This document shows positions 48,331 through 61,800 of a stretch of 64,000 nt of DNA, in pieces; the stretch's first letter is position 1; every line of letters begins with the position of its first letter. Under the pieces are notes generated by a model. That model saw only the letters and a list, made by a program, of their open reading frames with translations. It searched no databases and was not told the origin of the DNA. The DNA comes from Sympetrum striolatum (lineage: Eukaryota; Arthropoda; Insecta; Odonata; Libellulidae). The stretch covers positions 372,001-436,000 of the forward strand of contig OX388341.1 in NCBI GenBank assembly GCA_947579665.1, read 5' to 3'. The position numbers were made by a program, and so were the translations under genes.

Positions 48331-50970
48331 GAATATAGTTCTTCTACCTATTTTTAAGATAAGGTAATGATCAAAGGAAAACTTTGAAACAGAATGGAAA
48401 TGCATAATTCAATTTGATGAAAGCAAACAGTCGAAGTTACGTGATGAGACTGTGACACTTTATGTATCGCTGAATTACAAAATTATAATCCTCAGAAAAG
48501 ACATTATGTGATAACAGAGAGAATGATATTTAAGGTGTTGAAAACAAGGCTTTGATGACTGAATTAAAAATTAGAAATCTAAGAAGGTGATGAGGACAAC
48601 ACTCTTGTTAGCGTTAGATTAGATCTTTGTGGAAAATGAAAATGGCAATTTTTAAGCCAGATGAACCTCCAAGTTATAAAAGAGTTTTTTGGTGCTCAGT
48701 TGTAGTGAAGGCGGATACTAAGAACAGCAAAATGTATAAGGAAAAGAAACTGAAGCTATCACAAGCAGAGAAGCACCCTTAATGAAAGAGGTTCTCATAT
48801 CCCACTGTGAGTGAAAGTAAGAATAGCTTTAAGAAGTACTTTTGCTTTTACTGAAGTATTTTGCCTGAAGGTTCACTTAGTGATCTTTGTGGATCACCAG
48901 GGGTGTCTATGGACCTTAAGTATAACATATACTACTCTGAGAGAGTGAATTCTTGATCACCTTACTAAACAAGTAATCTCTAATAATCATGCAAGAAAAC
49001 AAATACTATTTACATTCTAGTTACAAAACTAAATATCTCCCTAGCAATGAGTAATCTGTGGAAAGGTGATATTCTATTAACATTTCCAATATCTAAGTTT
49101 TCAGGCTCTATAAAGGGGTTTTTCTCCATTTGACGTATTTGACAAGGAACGTATAGCTCTCATTATAGATAAAGAATTAATTTGAATGAAGGTAGACTTC
49201 AAGGAGAAACTATCCAGGTAAAAATGTGACTATTGAAGCAATGAAAAATGACTTTCCAATAACCTAACCAAGGTGCAGCTCACTCGTGCAAATATTCCCA
49301 AGCTGCTCAGAGCTGGATCCTGCCATGTGAATTTTCAATAAATTTAATTAATATTTTGCTTTAGATGATTAAATTTTATTTACAATAACTCAAAAGAATG
49401 AAATACTAATAGAGACAATTTAAAACATGGAAGATTTTTCATTGAATAAGTATAATTTTTGTAATATACATATTTATAATTAGTGATTGAATTTATGATT
49501 GAAAAATATAGTAAAGACATACACTAATATTGCCAAAACTAATTATGCAATTCATCTTATCAAATTTAGGAAAATATTAATATGAGTGTAAGATAAACAG
49601 CAGGAATTCCAAGCGGTACGGTCTACGGAGGATTAGAATGCCTCACTTTCATAAATAATTGTACAACTGGTTTCTTCATTTCAACTCAAAGAGAAAAGAT
49701 TAGCAGTCAACATTATTTATATTCCACTACTGTATCACAGATTTTATCAGCTCATTATATATATAAAAAGCACCCATTTACTAGTTATATATATAAAAAG
49801 CAAAATCCGTCCGTCCGTCCATCCCCTCTCTATATCTCAGAAAATATCTGTCGTAAAGCTATGAGACAAACTGCACTGTATTTATAATAAGCTGAAAGCC
49901 CCATGAAAGCTATTCTCATCTCTATGAGGGCTCGGGTTCGAACCCAGGACTCCATAATATGTTTCCATAAGGAATACACGTAAAGTTCGTTTTTGTACCT
50001 TGCAGGCTTTGTTACTTTTACAGAATTAAATTGGAAATAGTGGTTCTACAAAGTCCAAAAAATTACCTACGAAGGTAAATTAAATAAAGAATCTGATTAT
50101 TGTGGTAAAGTACACTTTTTGAATAGAAATTACGAGAACTATGATAAAATAAACAAAAATTTTGTAAAATTTCGCTATAGTAAACAACCAGTCTCCCTGA
50201 CGACCAAGGTTATTGTTCAACCCGATACATTCATTTTCTCACAAGAATACACGGGGATTTTAAGTCCATACCGAATTAATGGTAGGAACTAATGTCAGAA
50301 TTTATGAAGAGGAGGCAATGTAATGAGATTTCAGAGAATGTAAACAATGATATTTAAATAGCAGGAACAAAATATCGGCCATTTTGGAGTTTTTCTTTAT
50401 CAAACCGATTTACAAAAGGACTTTTATACGTTCGTTTGTGGTGATGACGAAGAAATATTACGTCGAGGAAGATTTTTTGAGAGACAGAATTTCAACGCAA
50501 ACTTGATTTTCGATTTCAAAGCAGTGCGTTTGTGGTGATTCTAAAGAACTACATAATGTTCAATGGAATCGTATTCATAATTTTTTGCAATTTTGCTAAT
50601 ATTCTTGGCTTAAAATCCTATGATTCGAAGAATTAGGGTATTGATAAGTTATATATTCATCATTAAGTTATCTATATTTAAACGTTGCATATTTATTAAA
50701 AAATTGAAATTATGACCCGTCATGCACGATGATGATCACCAGTATCTATAAATATTCTTCTTTAAATACAGGCCATCTCTGGACCATGTAATGTGGCATT
50801 TTCATAACAGCCTTACTCTATTAAGAAAAACTAATATTCAATTTATATCTTCCAATCCTAATATTCAATTCATATCTTCCAATCTAGATTTTTAAATGAC
50901 ATTTTTACATTTCTAATATTAAATAATATCCATAATATTTTGATTGTTGAACAAAAGAGAGATGAAAATA
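48331..50970. other. Spacer or intron with minor repeats
   Basis: Contains a duplicated TATATATATAAAAAGCA near 49752 and 49783, followed by (TCCG)n-like TCCGTCCGTCCGTCC, then GGGTTCGAACCC (a perfect palindrome, B-box-like) at about 49933. A 28-bp tandem duplication of CTAATATTCAATTYATATCT then TCCAATC lies at 50830-50888. No gene supported. Confidence 0.45.
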
Positions 50971-51417
50971 GGGTTCACCAGGACTATGTGGCAATTGGCT
51001 GCTGAGATTCCCTGGCGAAGGACATTTTGGACTGCTCAATTAAGAGGCGCTAATGGACTGCAAAGGGATTACGTTGCAAGCTGCTACTAGTTGAAGTGAT
51101 TATTTGGCAAAGGACCATATGTCAAAGAGAAGACCTGGCAATGGACGAAAATATAATTAATCGATCAATCATTGATTCTACCAACCCAACCAAACATCAT
51201 CATCATATTTATTAATGATTGAAACATTAATTAAATATTTCTATCGCTGGGTCATCTCTTCAACAAGAAGTCCTTAGCTCAATAGTCCCTTTCCCAAGCA
51301 GCCCATTGCCATATTTCACCAAGCAGTCCTTAGCTGAAGTGACCCACAAGTCCTGCGCCAGGGAATCTCATTGTGGAGATTGCCAAGTAGTCCTTGTCTT
51401 GGTCACATGGGTGACCA
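50971..51417. repeat. Fold-back repeat built from short degenerate GGACTxxxTGGC units
   Basis: The left (GGGTTCACC…ATTCCCTGGCGAAGGAC) and right parts are imperfect inverted copies. Each arm is itself a string of roughly 18-20-bp units reading GGACTACTTGGCAA or variants. No coding capacity; the superfamily is unknown. Confidence 0.55.
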
Positions 51418-52862
51418 TGAAATTAGATACAAAGAGGAACAAAGCTGAAGTCAAGTAAGGGAGAGTTCTATATCTTACAATTTTAATGTCATGTACTATG
51501 ACCAAACAAATGTTTTGAGTTTAAAAGCAGAAGAAAACAAAATGCCATGCACTGCATAACTCTGAACTGAGTGATAGAACGAGCTTTAATTCAAATATTA
51601 GCAACTAAAAGATGATAGATACCAAAGGATACTTACTCACGGAGACTAGAGAATTCCATGGCAAGAGAGAAAGAGAAAACGAAGTATTAATTATTACACA
51701 ATTACTTAACCCTAATGATGCAGAAATTGAAATGATTCAGCAGACAATGACACGCTTTTGAATTTAAGAGGTTAAACCACAGCAAAATAAAATTGACACC
51801 CACTTCCACATTAACATTGAGAACCAATCATTAAAAGAAATCAAGCAAAGCTCACAAGTGTGAAGTTGAAGCTTTAGTTAAATACATCCAAAGTGTGTCT
51901 AACCTCATTCAGAATACTTCTACTGGGTAGAGCATCAGTCCGGATGGGAGACTCTTCCTGACCTAATGCTACAGAGGATAAGAGATCGATTAGCCCTACC
52001 TAAAGAGAGGTAGGCAACCACATAAATATATCTAAACTATGAAAACTATTGAAAACAAATATGGATTTGAGGGATAAGAAAGGAAAGATACATAGACTTC
52101 TACATGCCTTGTACCTCAAATTACTATTGGTATATCAATCCAAAAATTATAGTTATTTGATTGAATTTTCAATATAGGCATATGTATGAAATCTTTCAAT
52201 CTCAACCGCAATATCACTTCAACTTATGAGATACTTTTCAAATACCAGAGACATAAATAAGCATTTCATATGAAGGAGAAAGCTAGCCAGGTGAAGAAGG
52301 AATGAAGAAGCAAGCAGCTCACAAATAATTAATGAACATTTGATTACATCTTCTTTAAATCCATAAAAAGTTGAAATTCATTTATAATGACAAAAATTAC
52401 ACAATAGCAGTAGAAATCAATCAATATAGGTTTATAGGTATCCAGAGTTAATCTAATATCACTTTTAAAATGCATAACCACTTGTATCAATTGAACTTCC
52501 GCATTACCCATAACATAGATCAGAATCAAATCAGTCAAGATGCATAGCTATTGCACATATTAAAAATATCAGACAGAAAAATATCCACAAGTTAATTGAG
52601 AAATATAGGGAGAACAGGCCATAGATTGTGAGATGTGCTCTGGATACCTTTTCTGGACTGTGAGGCAAGTAATGAGATGTATATCCAGAATAAATTGCTT
52701 CAGCATTGGCTCCAAAGAATTTGGAAAAGAAAACACTTTCTACAGACAACATAAAAGCACATGCAAAAATTTAGGCGGGATTAGAGCAGAGTGGCTTCTT
52801 TTAAGCAAAAGTAGACAACATGCTTGTGAGAAAATAAATCACATGCTATGGCAGAAACTCAC
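51418..52862. other. Probable lgl intron, nothing further recognised
   Basis: No exon with matching phase or transposon ends was found between the fold-back repeat and the lgl exon at 52863. Confidence 0.4.
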
Positions 52863-55800
52863 TTTCACCAGCAGAATTGACAACAGTTGAAACTTCACTT
52901 GAGCTGATAGTAGTTGTCTTTACAATTTTAGACGACTCTACTATAGAACTGCTAACTTCAAATTTTTCTGTTTTAAGCTCCACTATGCGGCTTTCGTCGT
53001 TCATTGAAGAACTATGGACAGGTAAAAATAGATTAGTGACAATTTTGATTAAAAGACTACCATACCTTAATCTTTCTGAGGTACTTACATGAGATGATCT
53101 TTTACTGAATCTATAGTGATGTCGCCCGTGCTTATGTCATGTAAATCTTCATCCTCTATTGTACCTCCATTTTCTTTAGGGCTTTCATCTCTCGAAAAGT
53201 GGGTTGTGGTCACCTCAATTCTCTTCACTACTTTCCCTACCTCAACCTGACTTTCTACTACATTACAAATATAAATCAAAATAAAAGAGGTGCAAAAATA
53301 AATGATAAAAAGCAAGAATAGAATATAATGTGTTCTGTTTACAAGCGTTGGACTAACCTTTCCTCTCCTCTTGATTTCCATTCAAAATTGGCCTTTCTAT
53401 TTCATCTTTCTTTTCTTCAGCTGCTGAGGAAGGGCTCTCTTGCTGTTTGGCCTCTTCCTCTTCTGCCACAACGCCCTCAACCACTGCCTCCTTCTCTTCC
53501 TCAGCAGCAACTGCAGCTTCAACTTCTGCTTCTTCTGGTTCAGGGGACGTGATCTCCTGTGATTTAGGCCTTGCACTTTCTGGCAGAATTAAGTAACATG
53601 CAGTTTGGGTGACCTTGGTGGTTGACAACGTAACACGTTGCAATTCACTAGTCGAATGCAAGTAGAAAGCTTCTCCCATTCGGGTGAAAGCCAAACTAGA
53701 GATGCCACTGGAAGATAAGATTATAATAAACCCAAGTTCAAAAATAATTAAAGGAATATTCACGAAGTCTCATCTTACTGCAGCGAAATAGAGAATTTAT
53801 TTATATTTTATTATAGCTGATTTCCAATCCAAGGCCAACAAGTGCTACAGTAGGGATTTTAATCCAAATGGTTCAGAATGCATAAATAAGTACGTTTACA
53901 TTGATTTTTTTCAATTATTCATTAATTCATAAACCATAACCCGAGCGCATCCCCAAACATAAAATATGGAAAATTACTGCTCAATAATTGTCAAAAAGTA
54001 ATGGTATAATCCTAATTAGGAGCTGAATTTTTTACTGAGAACCCCAATGTCATTAAAAATTAGTATAACGTCATCATACGTATTTACATCATTCAGTTAA
54101 AGTTCTAACTTTTTAGATTAATCTAAACAGTATTGTAGAATAGTAGAAAGGTTAGTCATTTTTCCAAAATACGAAGCAAAAACTACTGTGTCTTGTATTC
54201 CTACACCTCTTGGAACACACAACAGCTGGTAATTACATATATCAATTGAATCAGAAGTAATGATCACGTCTTGTACCACAACGCAAAATCTATTACTTAC
54301 TTTATGTCTTCCCTGCGAATGCAAGGGGCAACTATCTGTCTGCGTAAATCAGGAAGACTAAGGACAATCAAATCTCCGAGGTTTGTGAGGCAAAGAAGAC
54401 AAGTTTCAGAATGTGTTGAGGGGCCACAGAACTTTGCATGGCCAACCCTCCTCACTCTTGCTCCTTCGTGAGCTGTTAACTTCAACTTCCACAAAGGCTT
54501 CAGGCTCGGTAAACTAAACATCTTTAGGAATGATAAATAAGTAAATGATTAAAGACAGAAGGTGAAATGATAACAACCATCACAGAAATTATCAACAAAT
54601 GGGAAGAGATCATATTTTATATTAAGGTAATTGCAATAAACCAAAAATAGCTTTACCTTGAATTGCTCTTCAGAGCAGATAAGTACTCTATGAGGTGCTG
54701 AATTGTCTGGTTGAGGAGCTAATCCTTTCTCGACCTCCAAGGGTTCAGGCAGTGGCACAGCATTCCCATCGACCACAGCAATTGAAATGACAGGTGCTCT
54801 ATGCTTAAGCTGAATTTCTTTACCTAAAATAATACAAGTCTTTAAGTTGAATGAAATTTAAATAATCCGATAAAATGCAAGAATTTATTATTGCATTCAC
54901 ATCGCAGACCCAATGAAAAAATGAAAAATCCAAGGTGACCTCAAATTACAATTGGTTTGACCCCAGAGATTCCCAAAAAGACCAATTTTTGCATAAGAAT
55001 GAATCATCACACCATGTGCTGTATTTTCCATTTAATTCAAAAATTTTCGAGCAATACCAGATGCTTTCTATTAGTAATTTAATAAATGCGGAGAATTATA
55101 TTGATTTCACTTCTATATTTTATCATATCCCTCCAAAGAGAACACTTCCTATGAAACAGAGTGCAACTGAGAGTTGCTGTTGCAAGGAGAGCTTTGAGAT
55201 ATGAAAAACAGTGTTGGGAAGAAGTTATGAAAATAGGTTAAATGCTTTAGAAAAATACGAGGGTCATCCAGAAAGTAAAGAACATTTTGGCATAAATAAA
55301 TAAAAACGAAAGATGTGTACACAAAACTTTACTTACAAAGTCACATCTACTTTTAAATGTAGCTGCCATGATTATCTAGGTACTTATTATAACATGTAAC
55401 CAGTTTTTTGATGCTGATTTTATACTCTTCTACCACCAAAGATATTAGCCAGTACGTCACTGCTTCTTTGAGCTCTTCATCGTTTCAAAACTGTTTTCCA
55501 CAAGAAACTCCTTTAGTTTCTTTGGAAAGAGATGAAAATCAGTGGGTGCCAGGTCAGGACTGAAGGGAGGATGTCCAAAAATTTCCTCCTTAAGATGCTG
55601 AAGCTCTTACCTGGTTTTGTGCCGATGCATGAGGCTGAGCATTATCGTGAATCAAAAACACCTTTGCTGACAACATACAGTCTTTTTTTTTGAATGGAAT
55701 GTTTCAATCACTGTAGGGTTTCACAATATGATGTTGAGTTGATTACTGCTCCTCTCGGCATTAACTCCACATGGATTAAACCCTTTTGGTCCCAAAAAAC

Positions 55801-58800
55801 TGTTGCCATGACTTTTCTCAGGTGCAGATTTGGTTTTTCTGAGTTTTGAGGTTGAGTTAGTGTGATGCCACTCCATGCTCTGGCACTTGGTTTCCACTGT
55901 TTTGTAAGAAGCCCAAGTTTCATCTCCCGTTACAATTAAGTCAAGAAATCAGTCACCATTACTGCTGCATTGGATAAAAAATTCAAGGGCTGCTTCCATC
56001 TATTTCATCATGTGGGTTTTAGCCAACACCCAGCAAGCACATTTCTTGTATAGCCTGTGTGACTATTTCATGTAGGAGGGATCTCGAAATTTGAAGGAAA
56101 TGTTCATGAATGGTTCTCAAAGTGAAACGTCGGTCTTCCTCAAATTTTTCTTCAATTTTTGCCTGCAACTCCTCCGTAACAAGAGATGGCTTCCCACTCC
56201 ATTCTTCATCATGCACACTTGTTTTTCCATGATTAAACACGATGCACCATTTACTCACTGAAGATTCGTTCATTGCATTGTCTTCATAAACATGCTTTAT
56301 TTGCCAATAAATTTCGATGGGCCAAAAATTTGGTGACACAAATGAATGACACTTCACATCTGGTGGAATTTTCTACATAGGCAGCCATTTTGAAAGACCT
56401 CAAAACAAAGATGTTACCAAACAGATATTGAATCTCAGCTCACTTTGAGGAGGAAGACAACTGATGAGCATGCAATTTTGGTTTAAGGGCTATGATTCGC
56501 AAACATTCTTTACATGCTGGATGACCCTCGTACATGTGAAGGATACACTAAAATGGGTAATAAAATTCCACACCATTTGGAGAACACGGATGGACATGAA
56601 ATAAAAGGGAAAGAAAAACAACAATTGCAATGATAGGAACAGTGAAATATGAAAAAAGAAATAGGACAAAAAACATAAAGATGCCCAAGGAAATGTAAAA
56701 TGGAGACAACTAATAGGAATAGATCAACAGATAAGAAACCAAAGGATGATCAGTTTATCTGAATAAATCCATTCAGTATTGAGTTATTTTTCTCCGAGAT
56801 ATTTCTACTGATCTTTCAAGGGAGTAAGATAACCAAAAATTAAACAAAGGACTCAGATGCTATTATTTGAGCAGAGAATTACCTAGTTGTCCAGAAACAT
56901 CTTCCTCCATCCTTTTCTGACCGCTTGGGATAGTAATGGTGAAAACAAAAACAGTTCCATTATTTGTACCAGCCCACAAAGTTGGAGTAGTTGACTGTAC
57001 TGAAAATAAAAATAGAAAAAAAAATGAATGCATAACATAATGAGGAGTATACAATTAGTGAGTTTCCTCATGACACAGAAAATCAAAACTCTATAGGAAT
57101 TAAAAAGCATTTATTTATTATCTGAATTTAATATTACCTGTAAAAGTTGCTCGCGTACTGCAAGCAAATGTTTAAAGTACTGTACTTCGCAAAGTTTTAA
57201 TTTGGTTTGAAAAGTTAGTACACAGGAACCCAAATATCTCTATGTAAAAATCGATTCTGCATTCAAGTGACTCGGTCGAACGTAGGACTTTTTTAAGATG
57301 ACATTGCATTAAACTATCTGCTTTGGGATATTTCTAAAATTCCACGTCGATTATCGAGATTATTTTCTAACAAAATTCCTTATTAACGTTTAATTGGATT
57401 CAAGAATGCAAATGGGGCTTTGGACCAATGAGCATACGTTAGAAAATAAACTGTTTGTGAAACATTCATCACTTCTGTTCACATGAATGGCCATAGAATT
57501 TCTAACTAAATCAATCATAAATAATTTGAAATTCCTTTTGGAAGATGTGAATACAGCAGTCCTAAAATAAGACTCCATTATCCCCATTTGAAATGCCGAG
57601 AGTAATGTAAATGGCTCTCTGGGATCAAACCAAGGACCTTCAGGGAAATGTTAAACAGTGTATAAGAAATGTATTAATGACTTCAGTTGCTGGCTCTTAC
57701 GTTTCCATTATATGTGGAAGGGGTTAAAAAACATCTTAAAAATCGCCGCAATGCATTTTAAATAGGAGAATATCTGTCCTGATCTAGCATCGAACCAAGG
57801 ATATTGTAAATGTCTTTTTAGTTTTTGCCAGATATGCAATGTTTTTCAGCGCTCTCTCTAATTTGCAGGGAAGTGCCTAAGAAGAATTTCCGAGAATCCT
57901 CGCAATGCATTCTCACGAGAAAAATTTTGGATTTTGGGGTCTTCTGGTATCGAACCCATGATACTGAGGTTCAAAGTCACTTTTTTCCGGCGATTACACA
58001 CTTGGGCCAGAACATCGTAAAGAAAAAGAGGAAATTTCAAGTCAAAGATGCTTCTGGAACATGTTGTTAGGGTATATATCAATTGTCCACTTAATGTTTA
58101 TGGAATAACCCTAATGCTTTCATGAAGTAGATTCTATGTTTTATTGTATGCAAGTAAAAGAAAAGGATTTATGGGTTAAATCATCTGATAGATATTGGAA
58201 TAGTTTCCTCAATAAAAAGTTGGTACAGATAGGATTGATTAGTTTAGTAAGTGATCCTATACTGATGACTTGTTGATATATGACAGTATGACAGATAAAA
58301 TTCTCAAGTTTAAATGTACAGTGGCTAACAACTGAGCATCTTGGAGGTGTCAAACTAGTTATTACCAAGGATAAGGAGGCCTACTAGAGGTGAATTGCTT
58401 GTGAGTCAGGAGGGTTATGTTCAAAATGTTGGAGTGCAGAGGAATTGTCTCCCAGAGGAAAATAGAAAGGGGAGAACCCTGAACGAATTTGATTCATCTC
58501 TATATCGCAAGGCAATAGGGTGGTGAAACAAGACTTGATATTTCCGATACAGTTTGTAGGTTAAGTCAGTTATGTGCGAGACTAAGAGCTGAGGATTGGA
58601 AATGTGTAAAGCATGTACTGAGATAGCATAAGAATACAATGAACTATGCTTTATGCTATTCAAAAGGAGGTATGTGTATAGAGGTGTATGCTGATGCAGA
58701 TTGGGTTACTGACAGAAGTGATACAAAATCTATTTCAGGGTACGTTGTGAGGTTAGCAGGGGATGCAGTGTCCTGGAGGAGTAGTAAGCTTGGATCTAAT

Positions 58801-61800
58801 ACTCAAGCTGAGTACATTGGTTGGCACAAAGCTGTAGCAGAGAAAATTTCGTTGAAAGAATTTTCAACTGAGATTGGGCAGTGTAGGTTCAATGTGTAAT
58901 AAATGTTGATAATAGAGGCGCAATGTGCATTGCTAATAACAACTCAGTATCTGACTGGAGCTAACACATGAATATAAAATATCATTTTATGAGAAAACTA
59001 GTTGAGAATGACGATATCCATTTAAATATGTTTCTTTTTCAAAAAAAGGTGCTGAGCTGTAGATCAAGCCATTGTGTGTGTACCCAAGCTCAGTTGTTGG
59101 GGTTGAAATCCTTTGAATATTTTACGAGTGCGATGTAAATTATTTTGTTTTTAGTGTCTCTTTTTGCTGAGAAAGAAGTTTATTTATTTTTGCAGCGCAT
59201 TTTTTCTTTGAGCATAGTATTTTTTTCATTATATTGCAGGAACCTACATGCATTTGTTTTTACCTAAGGTTTATTTATTTTTACATCATATGCTGGTGAT
59301 TGTTAGATAATCAATGTGAGATATAACATTTATGAAGTGTAATGAGGAGAGGTGTTGAATTGCGCATTAACACATCAATAAAGGTTCAGTACGTGATTAT
59401 TATGTAAAGGTGCGGTTTCCTTTGTTTTTCTTGTACAGCAATTGCCATATTGACGAATTAAACAGGAAGTTTAGTTCCTTGCCAAAACCAAAGCTTTCGG
59501 ACGTTATTTGTAACGCTCCATGTGCCCTCATAAGCGCATCTTTACGTGCTTATGATGGAAATCTGTAACAGTTCCAACCGTAAGAGAAAACAGTGGAATA
59601 AAGGGAGTGAGGAGAGGTGAGATAAAAGGGGTTAAGGGATAATGCGAAATGGAGGAGATTGAAAAATAAAAATACCTGTCTTCGATATAAATAAGAAACC
59701 CAGGTCACATCTTGTATATTTTTGTATAGTCTAGTAGAATGTTCCTTAAGGAGTTTTTCTTTTTTAACGTAACAAGGCTAAAGAGATAAGGAAAGGGTAA
59801 AGGTGACTTTGCACATAAGGGCGTGCACCCAGGAAATTCCCAGGGAAAAACGGACTTGAAAAAAGTCTGACAGGGCCGGGAAACGAACCCGGGATCTTCC
59901 TCTAACCGGGAGGTCCGTCCATTCAAGTCCGTTTTTCCCTGGGAAGGCTAAAGAGCTTGACATTTGTTTGTATGGCTTGTCGGAGACTCTTCAAAACATC
60001 ACAACACTATTAACTGATATTCCAGAAGGTATTCAATATCACACTTTGCAGTCTTTTCTTTCCTGTTAATCCAACTGCCTTTGCTTTCTAAGAAGTGTAT
60101 TCTCCTTTTATAGTCATACTATGATTCTTGATTTAGGGGTTCAATGATTCACTCCATCACTAGTGATTATATTCAAGAAAATAGAGCATTTCCTTCAAGA
60201 ATTCACGGAAGATGAAATTATTAGAGAATAATGTATTATTTTATTAAGGATACTTCTATCGATATATCAAAAATACCTTAAAGAACTAAAAAACTTTACC
60301 AAGTATTAAACCAATAAATATAGATGTAAAATAAACATTTTCTTTAGTTTGAAACAAAGTATTGATTATCTGCATTATTGGATTGGTTAGCAACCCCAAA
60401 CTGAGACATTTATCAATATCATGTACATATCATGTACATCTCATTAAGCTGGTATACATACCGCTTACAATAAAGCTGCGAGCAAAATACAGGCATCGGA
60501 CCATACTTCCGAGGGAGTCATCAAGTGGACGGGCCTCCACCTGCCTCTCCACCGGCCGCGCTTCCACAGGACTGAGAGGTCCAGCAGAGGTTGAAGCGGG
60601 TGACGTTGCTCCTCCTGCTGCCACCTCACCACTGCCCGAAGCTCTACGGGGGGAACACATAGCAATAGAGGGTTTTACAGCTGAAGGGTCTACATTAGCA
60701 TCATCAGACTGTTCTAAAGGCAGCAAAGCAATACTGGATGGCCCCTCAGTAGGTGAAAGAGCTCCAGGAACAGTTTCTGTTTGAGGTGATACAGGGGTGG
60801 CTATTGGAGATGAATCAATGAAAGCAAGGCTTGACAAAGATGTTTGATCTGGACTACCATCCAAACCAAGCGATACAAGGGATGAGTTACTAATTTCATC
60901 CCATTTAGAAGGCTCGCGGGCCAAAGATGAATGGGTCGGTACCCAGGGAGCAATCCTGGTTGGTGTAGTAGCCCTCTTGCGATTTATTACTAGAGCTTTG
61001 ATCCTCTGCCAGCCACCTTTAGATTGTTCGACCTTCTTTACAACAGCAGGCTCTTTAGCCTCTGTCCCCTCATCCTTACCTGACTTTGCTCTTCGTATAC
61101 ATTCTAAACCGATTTTGCTCAACATTGGGCGAGAGACAGTGACTTCAGATCTCATAGGACTTGTCTCATCAAGCCGAGATTTATTTTCACTCATTGCTCT
61201 AGAATCTAGAGTACTTGCCCTGGTGGTCTGCGGATTAGGCATAGATACTGCTACTGGGAGTGCAGAGGCATTAATATGTGCAGCAATGTTTACAGGAGTA
61301 CTACTAATATCTGATGTAGGATATGGAGATAATACAGGAGCACTATTTCTACGAGTCAAAGAGACAGGTTGACGCAGGAATAATGGGCTGGGTGAGGCAT
61401 TAGTTTTATCTAGTTCATCCTTTGCTGGACTGCTGGGGACATCCTCAAAACCCTTTTCAGCAGACCATCTGGGGCAGCATGCAAATACAACGAAGCAACG
61501 TTTCACTTTAAGGTATTTCAGAAATCATGTCTCTCTCAGGCAATAACGAACATGAATGTAATTCTTTGGATTTCAAATTAAATTCATGCTCCAGCAACGT
61601 AACAGCTAACGCAACAGCTAACGCCTATACAACCAACAAGAAAAATGCAGACAAAGTTTAATCATGAACCCAAAATAAAGATGCATGCACAGCTCAAAGG
61701 ACTCTGAAAACAAATGGTAAAATCAATTACAGGTCAAATAGAACAAAAATAAAAAGGAATATTTAATTAGGGTGATCTAACTCATTGGTCCACCAAATCT

